This document shows positions 12,913 through 23,900 of a DNA stretch of 64,000 nucleotides, one piece after another; positions within the stretch are counted from its first letter, which is position 1, and each line of letters begins with the position of its first letter. Position numbers and translations under genes: made by a program. Below the pieces are notes generated by a model, which saw only the letters and a program-made list of their open reading frames with translations, made no database searches and had not been told where the DNA came from. The stretch is from Macrotis lagotis (Eukaryota; Chordata; Mammalia; Peramelemorphia; Peramelidae), in NCBI RefSeq assembly GCF_037893015.1, contig NC_133660.1, positions 286,227,078 through 286,291,077 on the forward strand, given 5' to 3'.

Positions 12913-13132
12913 AATTATGTATTCACAAAAGATGTCATATCATATTTTATGGTTTCCTTCGCTGATTCAGGATGTCTGCTTCATGTCAGTACTGTCAGGG
13001 ATGTCCCATTGAAAAAGGAATACCACCTTCTCAGCTATGTTATAAACTTCCATAAAGCATGGGATTCTCTTCCCCTTTCCAAGATGTGTCTGCCATCCTG
13101 TGACTGTGATACAATGTGAGAATTGCCATCTC
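12913..13132. other. short intergenic gap between SINEs
   Basis: Nothing recognisable; it carries the left copy of the target duplication of the next SINE at its end. Confidence 0.5.
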
Positions 13133-13149
13133 TACATTGATTTATAATT

Positions 13150-13308
13150 TTTTTTTGGATTTTTTTTTTTTTGCAAGACAGTGGGGTTAAGTGGCTTGCC
13201 CAAGACCACGCAGCTAGGCAATTATTAAGTGTCTGAGGCTGGATTTGAACTCAGGTACTCCTGACTCCAGGACTGGTGCTTTATTCACTGTGCCACCTAG
13301 CTGCCCCA
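13150..13308 (-). mobile_element. WSINE1-type SINE, young
   Basis: Exact 17-bp duplicates TACATTGATTTATAATT at 13133-13149 and 13309-13325 bound a full-length element with a long A tail on the minus strand. Confidence 0.95.
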
Positions 13309-13325
13309 TACATTGATTTATAATT

Positions 13326-14032
13326 AAAGAGGGGGAAAAACAAAAATCTTTTACTCTTAAATGTTTTTAATGTGCACCATAAACTTATTTGCATGACTCT
13401 CTTTGAACCATTTCAAGGGTGTATCCTCGTTTCTTAGAAACTCATGAACTCCAAAGCAGGGGAATGGGGGATGAAATGTTCAATATTTCCTGGAATTTAA
13501 ATGGAAAATAGCTGTCTCCAGAAAGGTGAAACTTGCACATTATCCATCCTCAGAGCACCTGGGAGGGAGTGGCTGGAATGCAAAGGCATTGGCTTGGCTC
13601 ATTAGATGAGGCACTAAAAATGCTATATATAAATGATAGTACTCTATATTGGTTTTGAGTGCAATTTGTATAGAATGTCAAAAATAATTTCCTATGTAAG
13701 ATAATTTAGAGATGCATTCAATTAAATTGGTGTCTACTTGTAAGTTGCTTCATGTTTTAAATATTGTGCAAATTATCTTTGAAATTTTTTCTCATACTGA
13801 GAAATTTGAGAAACAATTGTATAGAAATATTAGAAAACTCTTGACGGTATAAAATTATGAATTGAGCTATTGAATGTAAACACATTTTAAAATTGGTAAA
13901 TATTTAATGGGGCTTATATTTGCTTTAAGTGGCTAGTGGCTTACTATTGGGAGCCAAGTAGTCCAGACCCCTTCTCTGTGAGGTTCCTTAAGACTTGAAC
14001 AAGACTTAGATCAGTGACAGTGTGTGAAAAAA
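13326..14032. other. intergenic, nothing recognised
   Basis: AT-rich unique-looking sequence up to the reverse ORF1 fragment. Confidence 0.45.
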
Positions 14033-14865
14033 TTCTCTACCTCCCTTAATTGCTTTTCAAAGTCTTTTTTGAGCTCATCCATAGTCTGAGCCCATTTTCT
14101 GTTTCTCTTGGAGGTTTTGGATATGGAAACTTCGATTTTGTTGTCATCTGAGTATGTGTTTTGATCTTCCATGAGACTAAAGTAATTCTCTACGGTCAGA
14201 TTCTTTTTTCTGTTGTTTACTCATTTCCTCAGCCCAAGACCAATCCACAGCACTTCCAAGGCTTTGGGTTTTTTTGGGGGGGACGTCCCACTGGGACCTT
14301 TATTCCTCCAAGATCTTATGCTCTCTCCCCTGTGCTTTGATGTGTAGATTCTCCCCACTTCCCTCTGCCCTGGAGCTGTAAGGAGGGGTTCTGCTTGGCT
14401 ATCGTAGTATGGAAACCCAAACTACAACCTGGATCTGAGTGTAGGCAAACAGCAGAGTCCTACCTTGAGGGAGAGCAGAGAAATTTCTGCAGTCTTCCCT
14501 GACCCCCTTACCATTTCTGCCGGTGTAGACTGGTTTCTCCTGATCCTTGCTGCAGATTCTGTAGCCGGTGCTCCCTCATTCCACACTCATTCTGGTGTAG
14601 CAGAATTCTCTCCCTACCCCTTCAAGCTATTCTGAGGCTGTGCTGTGACTGGGACTTTTTCCAACTCTGGGTCTGGTGAAACACACCTTTCCTGTGGAAC
14701 TTCTAAGTTATCTTGGACTAGGAAAATGTATCACTCAGTCTTTCTGTGGGTTCTGCCCCTCTAAATTTTGGATAGTTATAATTTGTTGGCCTTTGGAGTT
14801 TTGGGGGGAAGGAGTTCCCAGGAAATGCTGCCTTCATGCAGTCATCTTGGCTCTGCCCCTCATGA
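14033..14865 (-). mobile_element. ORF1-only (HAL1-like) L1, 5' part, reverse orientation
   Basis: It is homologous to 37036-37830: minus-strand 5' UTR-like sequence, an ORF1 start and the coiled-coil segment (MDELKKDFEKQL). It sits in inverted orientation about 700 bp from the 3' half at 15570-16800. It ends near the coiled coil at 14033. Confidence 0.7.
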
Positions 14866-14875
14866 AAAGAATTCT

Positions 14876-14985
14876 AAAGCTAGATGGTGCAGTGGATAGA
14901 GCACCAGCTCTGGAGTCAGGAGGATCCAAGTTAAAATCTGACCTCAGACACTTGTCTCTTACTGTGTGACCTAAGTTCATCTTGA
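14876..14985 (+). mobile_element. WSINE1-type SINE fragment
   Basis: Head and box B present, ending abruptly after ACTGTGTGACC, where an unrelated SINE (14986-15185) begins. Confidence 0.8.
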
Positions 14986-15185
14986 TTGCCTCACATCCAG
15001 GGTCATATCTCCAGGTATCCTGAATCCTTACCAGGTCACTGGACCCTGATGCTCCAGAGGAGCTGATGACTCCCCCTCACTCAAACCCAATTCACCTACT
15101 TGTCCTGGCATCACCTTCCCTGATGTCTTCAAGAGCAAAGTTCCAATAACAAGTCTGAGAAACTAGAACCACAACCAATGTGGTT
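14986..15185 (+). mobile_element. second marsupial SINE family (copy 1)
   Basis: Shares CATCTCCAG, GGACCC-GATG-CTC, TCCCTCACTCAAA and GTCATCTTCCTGATGTC-like order with 48050-48235. The order matches an RTE-dependent marsupial SINE as I recall it; the family name is uncertain. Confidence 0.55.
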
Positions 15186-15569
15186 ACTACTCTTAGGATT
15201 ACTTGTTTTTATCCAATAGATTACTTGGCTATCACTTAAGAAAATGCACTTAAATAGACTGAATTGAAGTTACATCTTTAAGCCAATTCAGTAACAATAT
15301 ACCTTAGATGCAAAGATCACATTTTGCCTTACGGGTTAATATGCAAGATAGATATATGCCAATCTGGAGTATAGGGGCCAGAATTTTTCTGGGAGTTTTG
15401 CATCAGCTATCATGTATTCACTGTGTGTATGAAACTTCAGAATGTGATAATTCTGAATTTATAAATGAAATGTTATTTGCTCATTAACCATGTGACAGGA
15501 AAAAAATAACCTAGTCCTAAACTGTGATTAGTGCAATTATGCTCTTTGAGGTAAAATTTTGTAGGGTTG
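15186..15569. other. gap between the two inverted HAL1-like fragments
   Basis: No match to the middle of ORF1 is visible here; the sequence looks unique. Confidence 0.4.
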
Positions 15570-16800
15570 TTAATTTTGATACTAAAAGCTGCCAGAAACA
15601 ATTCAACTATCAAGGCTCCATAGGATTACACAGGATCTGGCAGCATCTACATTAAGGGCTCATAGGGATTGGAATATGATATTCCAGGAGGCAAAAGATC
15701 TTGGTTTACAACCAAGAATCAATTACCCAGCAGTCTTTCAGGGGAAAAGATGGACTTTCAATGAAACAGGGGACTTTCAAACTTCCCTATTGAAACCACC
15801 AGAGCTGAACAGAAACTTTGATCTCCAAGTCCAGGACTCTGGTGAACCATAGAGGGAGTGGAAGAGAAGGACTAACCATGAGGAACTTAATGACAAACTG
15901 TTTGTATTCCTGCATGGGAAGAAGATATGGATAACTCATATGAACTTTCTCATTTATAAGAGCTGTTAGAAGGGGCATAGGGGTGGCTAGGTGACACAGT
16001 GGATAGCACACCGGCCCTGGAGTCAGGAGGACCTGAGTTTAAATCTGGCCTCAGACACTTAATAATGACCTAGCTGTGTGGTCTTGGGCAAGCTACTTAA
16101 CCCCACTGCCTTGCAAAAAAACCTAAAAAAAAAGTATAGACAGGACATAGGAGAGGAATATAATGGTATAATACAGTAAAAAGATGGAGTTAATGGGTGA
16201 TAAAACAAAGTACTTGGAGAAAGGGAAAGGAGATGAAGGGGCTAAGATATTTCATCTAAGAGTCAAGAAAAAGCTTTTACAATAACAGTAGAATGGGGAA
16301 GGTGAGGGGGGGGATGAGTGAGCCTTCATTCTCAACAGAAATGGCTCAGAGAGGAAATAATATACACTCAATAGAAATCTCTTACCCTCGAGAAAAAAGA
16401 GAGGGAATGGATGGGATAAGGTGGAATGGGAGGAGAAGAGGGGGAAACAGGTGATAGAAGAAAGGCAAGATCATGGGAAAGTGTACTCAGATACAGCACA
16501 CTTCTGAACAGGGACAGGGTGAAAGAACAGAATAATGAGAGTGGGGAGGAAGAGAGTGGAGAAAAAACAGCTAGTAATAGCAACTGTGGGAAAAATAGTG
16601 AAGCAACTTTTCTGGTGGACTTATGACAAAGAAGGCAACACACCCCAGAGACAGAACCATTGGAATCTAAACACAGACTGAAGTATACTTTTTCTCTCTC
16701 TATTCTTGAGGTTTCTTTTTTTTGGGGGGGAGGGGTGTTTATATTTGCTCTCACAAGATTGCAATAATATAAACCCCCCATTTGATATTGTTCTGAGTTG
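15570..16800 (+). mobile_element. ORF1-only (HAL1-like) L1, 3' half
   Basis: The block reads QPRINYPAVFQGKRW and ELNRNFDLQVQDSGEP, the ORF1p C-terminal domain also seen at 36.2-36.4 kb. It continues through the shared G/A-rich tail to an L1-like 3' UTR near 16660 (CATTGGAATCTAAACACAGA). Only about 650 bp, excluding the nested SINE, separate ORF1 from this 3' UTR, so ORF2 is absent. Confidence 0.7.
15980..16133 (+). mobile_element. WSINE1-type SINE nested in HAL1-like L1
   Basis: Full-length copy inserted into the post-ORF1 region of the ORF1-only L1, after GAAGGGGCATA. The host element resumes at TATAGACAGGACATAGG. Confidence 0.9.
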
Positions 16801-16814
16801 ATTTCAAGTATAAT

Positions 16815-17330
16815 TGTCTAAATTGTCACGAGGCCATGTGCTGCCCAAAGGGAGTGCAGTCTGAGAATGCTAAAAGTAGAGATCTGACCCTGGAATAAGT
16901 GGGAGGGAATGAGCCTCTTGCCTCAGAATTAACCAGATGGGAAAACTTCCTGTTCAGAAAGAAAATAGTACAATGGGAAACTGAGTCTGGCTTATAATAT
17001 CCTGTGAATAATGTGGAACTTTGCTATATGCTGCCTGTTAACTACAACTCTTTTCTGGAATCAGAGAACTTATGGGAAAGTCTCAAGACTACCTTTTCGA
17101 CCTCAGTGTCTCTTGATCCTCTCTCTCCATAAGGAACAAGATACCTTGGGCCCTATATTCTCTTTACTCTGTAGAAACAAAGGTTCTAGGTCCTTGCAAG
17201 GACCAGATTTGTTGTCTTCGGGATTTAACTACTCAGTGTGTCTATTCCACCTTATCAAAAGTTAACACTTTCAGGGTCACCAAACTGAACTGCATTCAAG
17301 GGCCACAGCATTTTTAAAGCTAGGGATTTT
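16815..17330 (+). mobile_element. LTR-like repeat, copy 2
   Basis: It shares GTCTCAAGACTA, CCTCAGTGTCTCTTGATCCTC and CCATAAGGAACAAG with 10930-11270, in the same order and spacing, as well as AGGTTCTAGGT-CTTGCAAGGACCA. Composition suggests an LTR, but no termini could be fixed. It lies just downstream of ASRGL1. Confidence 0.5.
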
Positions 17331-17535
17331 CCAAACCCTAAAGGCTCTTCTTAAGGTAGAAACTCTCACACTTTTTTTCAGATTCAAAGTCAAAATAATC
17401 AGTCAAAGGAAGAGCTAATACCAGGACCTCTGATGTCTTGAGGCAAATCTTGTTTTGACCTTTATTCCATAGTGGGTCAAAATAGAAATTTTTAGAATAG
17501 TTTTGTTCAAGGAAACAAATCAAGTGTGACAGAGG

Positions 17536-17661
17536 GCATGATTTTTCCAACTGCAGAGCTAACAGAGTAAGGTAAAAATTCTCCTGAATGTTACTATAGC
17601 ATGATTTTTCCAAGTGCAGATCGAATAGAGTAAGGTAAAATTCTCCTGAATGTTGCCGTTG
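17536..17661. repeat. 63-bp tandem duplication just downstream of ASRGL1
   Basis: Unit 1 starts at 17536 and unit 2 at 17599, both beginning GCATGATTTTTCCAA and both holding AGAGTAAGGTAAAA and TTCTCCTGAATGTT. The units differ at about ten positions, so the duplication is not recent. Confidence 0.93.
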
Positions 17662-17683
17662 CCTAAGCTGGAGACCAGCCCAC

Positions 17684-17689
17684 TTTATT
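17684..17689 (-). terminator. ASRGL1 polyadenylation signal
   Basis: AATAAA on the minus strand lies about 20 bases after the ASRGL1 stop, implying a very short 3' UTR. A second AATAAA at 17466-17461 could be an alternative site past the tandem duplication. Use of either is inferred. Confidence 0.55.
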
Positions 17690-17709
17690 CTGCTGGTCAG
17701 GATTATGGG

Positions 17710-17930
17710 TTATTTTGTTTTTTTTTTGCTGATGTCAGTTATATGGACTGTCCCAGGGAAAATTCCAAACTGGAGCTTGTCTTCCTTGGCAGAGGCCCAG
17801 GGCATGGAAACTGAGGTCCACCTTGCAGCCCAATCTCCTGTTTTATCAACTACAATGACGCCGCCTAAGCCTTTCACCCTTGACTTCATGTAAAACAAGG
17901 CAGCATCTGCAGCTTCTTGTGGACTCTTTC
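17710..17930 (-). CDS. ASRGL1: ASRGL1 last coding exon and stop
   Basis: The acceptor CGTTTTTTAG precedes 17930. The exon encodes [34 protein letters not shown] and [20 protein letters not shown], then HITDIS, where human ends HITDLP. The frame continues KKKTK to TAA at 17712-17710. That extension comes from a run of ten A residues, so tail length is vulnerable to slippage or sequencing error. Confidence 0.94.
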
Positions 17931-20900
17931 CTAAAAAACGGTAGAATGGTTATGGAACAATACCTAGTTGTTATTTCAAGAAATATGATAAAAATCAATA
18001 CATTCTAAGATTTAAAAATTCCTTTTGGAGAGCAGATAACTAACTCCCCAAGGTTATATTTTTCTTCTAAAAAAGAATTGAATTGAATTGGTAAAACTGG
18101 GGTCCATTATATTCTTCACTTAATCCTGGACCTTAGAGCCCAGCAGAATCCCCTGAACTCTTCTCTCAAACTATTCATCTTTCTAGGTCTCTGGACAAGG
18201 AAACTAAGCATTAGTTTAAAAAACTTTCTCTTTCCAGATCCTTCTAGGTGGGAGCTAGGAGTATAAGGAACCATTCAGAACATCCTCAAGAATCTCCCAA
18301 GAGATGCCACAGACAGGTCCGGCAGAATCTTACAAGGAGAGTCAAATCATCAGCATGGATGTCAGTAGATCAGGAGTGAATGGTTTCTCTAACTGAGGAA
18401 GCCATGGGCTCTCCACAACACAGCTGAGGATCACCTGCAGCTGATGTGGTTGAAAATGTCTGTATCAGCCTGTGGCTAAGCTGGGATTGAGCTGGTGCTT
18501 GGTTCACAGATGGATAGAGACACAGACAATCAGTTCATCAGCCCTAGGCTCTGCACACTAGGCCTTTCCAGCTCTGGAGGGCCCATAAAAGAATTTATAC
18601 TTCACTGGTCGAACCTTTGAAAACATCCTCCACTCCAAGAAGGTGTCAGATGGAGGTGTCCCTTCAGAGAAAGGACATTCCCCGCCCCCCCGCCCCCGTC
18701 ATGGCCAACAAGAATCCCCACTAGAGCTGGTTGACCAGCAGCTGTCTGTTCTCTGTCTGAGCCTCTGAGGAGTCCGTTGTTCTTTGGCCCAGCTCAAGCC
18801 CTCAAGTCCTTGAAGAGAGCTTCTGGCTAACTGTCCATGTCCTTCAGCCAATTCTCAAATGTCCTGAAGTCCAGGCTCTTCACCAGACTCTCCAATCTGT
18901 CTGTGTCCCTAAAATGCAGTGTCCCAACTAAATACTGACCTCTGGATGAGGTCTGGGGAAGGCAAAAGATGGGTCTATGGGGGGAGTCCAGGGTTAGAAC
19001 TAAATCCTCTGCAGCTCGGAATCCACTAAAGACTCAAATTCTTGTACTTATGAAGTTGATTTTGGAGCCCAAGTACAAGATTTTACATTTTCCTTAATAC
19101 GTTTCATTTTATCAGACTCAGCCCAGTGAGCATGCTTACCAAGTCTGTTCTGCCACCCTGTAATAACAGACCATGAAAGTAGCAAACAAAGCACATTTTG
19201 AATACCTTGCTCCAAGTGGAAGATGACCAGTCTGGCGAGATTCACCTTGATTATGCTCTCTCCATTCCCAGTGGTAGAAACAGCTCCAATCTTATCATCA
19301 GCATAGCCCCCGCAACCTGTGCAAAGAAGAAAACCCATATTCTTCCAGGGGAGCCAATGAGTCAGTCAAAGGCACATTACTCTGAGCCACCAAAAACTGG
19401 CCAAGGAAAGGGGAGATGGTGGGGGGGGGGGTGCTTGCTGGCCTCATCAGTCAAATAAATAGCTTAAACTAGATGATCTCAAGATCTTTTCAGATTGGAC
19501 ATTATATGGTTTTATTTTAGGGGATTTGGGGAAAATGACTATAATCCCAAAAACCAACTAAAGAAATGAACTTCATTTGTGGGGAGGGTGTCTGTTGTGT
19601 GTGAGTGTGTCTACATCATATGTCCAGCTAGGCTTCTGGGGAAGGTGTATGTCCTAAGGTTTTGTGGCTAGCCTAAATCTCAAGTTACCATCCCACCAAA
19701 AGGCTCCTTGGGAGGGTCTGTGAGGAAATGATTTGCATCTGTCTGGGTCCTTTTCTCCATTCCAAGAGGGATATTACCAGGAGGCTCCATCGGGAAGTCC
19801 AGGGTTAGCTAAGAATAGGCGATGGTTGGCTGTGTTCATAAACACAGACACATGCAAATACATGCATGTCTATACACATGTACATGTTTATACACATTGC
19901 GACATATATGGTTACACCTGGACCCCCTGTGTAGCTCCTAATGTCCTGAGCAGGCCAGACCACCCTGGTCAGATTTTTTTTTTTTTTTAAGAAATGAGAG
20001 GCTACAGGGGCGGCTAGGTAGCGTAGTGGATAAAGCACCGGCCCTGGAGTCAGGAGTACCTGGGTTCAAATCCGGTCTCAGACACTTAATAATTACTTAG
20101 CTGTGTGGCCTTGGGCAAGCCACTTAACCCTGTTTGCCTTGCAAAAACCTAAAAAAAAAAAAAAAGAAATGAGAGGCTACAGGCCATAATTGAAACCTAA
20201 GGTTGGAGATGTTCAGTTCTGAGTTGAGACTGCCTTGGAAAAATGGGAACACTTCCCCTCCCTCCTCAAAAACAACAAACCCTCAATCTTCAGAAAGTCA
20301 TTACCCTGTTCTTTCCTGAAAAAACAGGTTGGTTTAAGAATCAGCCACAAAAGGGAATTGGTGGGGCGGCTAGGTGGCGCAGTGGATAAAGCACCGGCCC
20401 TGGAGTCAGGAGTACCTGGGTTCATATCCGGTCTCAGGCACTTAATAATTACATAGTTATGTGGCCTTGGGCAAGCCACTTAACCCCATTTGCCTTGCAA
20501 AAACCTAAAAAAAAACACCCCCCAAAAAAGGGAATTGGTTCTACAAAAAACTGAATCATAAATGAAAGATTGGGAAGGGGGGGGTCATCTCCCTCAGAGG
20601 TTAAGAAATTTTTACATTTGCAAAACCCTTCATTTATTATTCAAATCCTTTACTGCCTGTACTGCTTCCCAAGGGTAGGAGGGAAATAGGTGTATCTGTT
20701 ACATTCTCATTCTTTTTTTTTTAGGTTTTTTTTTTTTTTTTGCAAGGCAAACGGGGTTAAGTGGCTTGCCCAAGGCCACACACCTAGGTAATTATTAAGT
20801 GTCTGAGACCGGATTTGAACCCAGGTACTCCTGACTCCAGGGCCGGTGCTTTATCCACTGCGCCACCTAGCCGCCCCACATTCTCATTCTTACCAAAAAA

Positions 20901-23900
20901 AAAAGTTAGTACATTTTTTTTTTAAAGGGAAAAACACAAACCTACTCCCATCCCTGGAGTTAGGTTCACCATACTTTAAAGAAACTTAAAATAACTTAAA
21001 CCTGAAATATCACTTCCATCATAAAGGGGCATCTTATTTTAAGTAGCAAATTATTCTGACCACTTCTAAGCTTGGTTATATTCCATTTACAACTTCTGAT
21101 CTCTCTCCATGGAGCAGATCTCTTGGAGTCATGAGAAATTCTTGGCAAGAATGTGAAAATTGACTCAGATGAATTTGGAACTTTGATGGGAAGAAAACAG
21201 GTGAGTGGGAGTGCAGGAGAGGTAACACTCATAGGGCCTTACCTACACAGGGCGAGTCCCCAACACGGCCAACCATTTTATTAATGATCCCCCCCGTTGA
21301 TGTTGCATAAGCGACGTTTCCATTTTTGTCTAGAGCCACAGCACCTACTGTTCCAGTGTTTCTGAAAAAAAAAAAGCAGTAGAGAGGCTTGGACTAAAGC
21401 TGGCAGTGCCAACTTTATCAAAGTTCCACTTCTACAAAACTCATTTGTACCCAGGCCAGGAAATGACCCCAGAAGGAGCTGACTGGTGGTTTGTTCTGCA
21501 AAAGGCAGACAGAAGAAGCCCCACAGAGGCTGTGTTTTTAACGATTATAATGACCAGCATTGACTAAAGAAATTCCTAACCCTTTACTCCGCTCCTCAAG
21601 TAGGGAAAGTTGTGAAATCAGGAGATGGCATACAAAAGCCAATGGAAGGGACCCAAAGCCAAGCTCCTGTGGCTAATTCTATTCTGTGGATCTCTCTTTC
21701 CTCTCTCCTCTCCCAGCTTTCATTCATCTTTGTCTTACTCCTCCCTCTCCCTTCTTTGATGCAAAGGTCTCCCAGGAGTCTATTTTAAGAGTCACAGTGT
21801 GACCCATTGAAAAGGTTCAGTTAGAAGCAACTGGAAAGCTGGATTTTGAAGCCTTAGGAAACTGAGGCATTCTGGGAGTTTTCTTCTCTTTCCCAGCAGT
21901 TGAAGAGAACAACTTTGGAAGTGAAAGAATGTGGGGGTTCCATTTAGAGATAGAAAGAGCAGAATTTGGCTTTCTCAAAAGGCTGGAATGATTCATATGA
22001 AGATCAGGAAAGACATGTTGGAGACACTGGCCTCACAGAACTGAACAAGAAGGCTTTAAAATGAAAATTAGAGGGAAGAAAGCTGTTACCATGAAACTGA
22101 ATGTGAAGCAGGGTAACAGGTATGATCACGAATGAAGAGAAGGAAGTGCCTGGTGATCCGGGAAAAATTTTGACAAATGGATTTGGCAGATGGTGGCCCC
22201 AGAGTATACATAGTCCATAGAAATAACTTGTAGAAACATGATGGCAAACGTTTGGGTCAAGTAGAAAGGAGAATATGACATCACTGGGGCAGCATGCTAT
22301 GGACCATCTGGTCTGATGGAAGATGTAGAATAACAAATTCTAGCTGTCTGGACATTTGCAAAAAGCAGAATTTTGAAGAAATCCCCTCTTTGCTGAGAGT
22401 CTACTGATAGTCTTACAACTTAGGAGGTCTGATCATGTCTTCACTTTCCTTTTTTTATTAAAATGTTTTTTATTAAGATATCTTAACAAAATAGCACACC
22501 TTTCTCATGGTGGGAGAGAGGGGCATTCACTTTCCTTCTTAAGAAGTGCCACCACTGGGGGCAGTTAGGTGGCCCAGTGGATAGAGCACCAGACCTGAAG
22601 TCAGGAGGACCTGAGTTCAAATCAGGCCTCAGACACTTAATATTTCCTTAGCTGTGTGACCTTGAGCAAGTCACTCAACCCCATTGCCTTGCAAACCACT
22701 CTTCACTACCACCCAAAAAAGAAGTGCCAGCACTTCCCTCTGGCACTGGATCTGGATCTGGCTGACCTTCCAAGCCTTACCACACATCACTACTCTTCAT
22801 TTACTCAGTGGTCTGACCAATCTGGCCTATCTGTGTTCCTCATAGAGGACCTTACATCTCCTCCCCTCAGCCTTTGCCTAGGCTGAGCCTCCTGCCTGGA
22901 ATGTCCTCTCTCCTGGTTCTTAGAATTCTGAACTTTCTGTAGAACCCAATCCCAGCACCCATCTCCACAGGAAGTCAATCCTTATCCCCCAAGCTGCTGG
23001 TGCCCTTTCCCCAGAAATGACTCTCTTCCTACTTTAAATGAACACCACACAAGTGAGTCGGACAGTGCAGTTGGGGGAGGACAGAGATAGACTGTCTCCT
23101 TCCTCATTGTTCATCGGAAGCTCTCACTGGAGCCAATTGGCTACCTTCCAAAACTGCACAGAACACTTCACCCTGACAGTGGTGAGTTCAGAGACCCCAA
23201 AACTTTTTCTGGCTTAAGTACTCAAAATCCCAATCTCCTTGCAATTTACATCCCATGATTTGCATACTTCCCTTCCTGGTTGAACCTTCCAACAGCACCC
23301 ATTGGGTTCCCCAGGACCCTCTTAAGCTGTGGGGCCTAGAATCAAGCACAAAATTCAGAATATACCAGGTTTCTGCTGATAAGTTTGGGTAGTAGGGGCA
23401 AGCCACTTAACCCCATTGCCTTGCAAATAAACAAACAAACAAATAAACAAATAAATAAATGAAACAAATGCACCCAAGATTACAAGAAATGTTGTAAGTT
23501 GGGAAACAATTTTTACAGCTAGTGTTTCTGATAAAGGACTCATTTCTAAAATATATGGAGAACTGGGTCAAATTTATAAGAATACAAGTCAACAAGGGCA
23601 GCTAGGTGGCACAGTGGATAAAGCACCGGCCCTGGAGTCAGGAGGACCTGGGTTCAAATCTGGTCTCAGACACTTAATAATTACCTAGCTGTGTGGCCTT
23701 GGGCAAGTCACTTAACCCCATTGCCTAGCAAAAACCTAAAAAAAAAAAGAATACAAGTCAAACTGGAAAGACTTTGCATGAACTGATGCTGAGCAAAGTG
23801 AGTAGAACCAGGAGAACATTGTATATATTACCAGCAACACTCTGTGATGATCAACTATGATGGACAGAGAAATTACCATGAAATCTGAATGCAGACCAAA

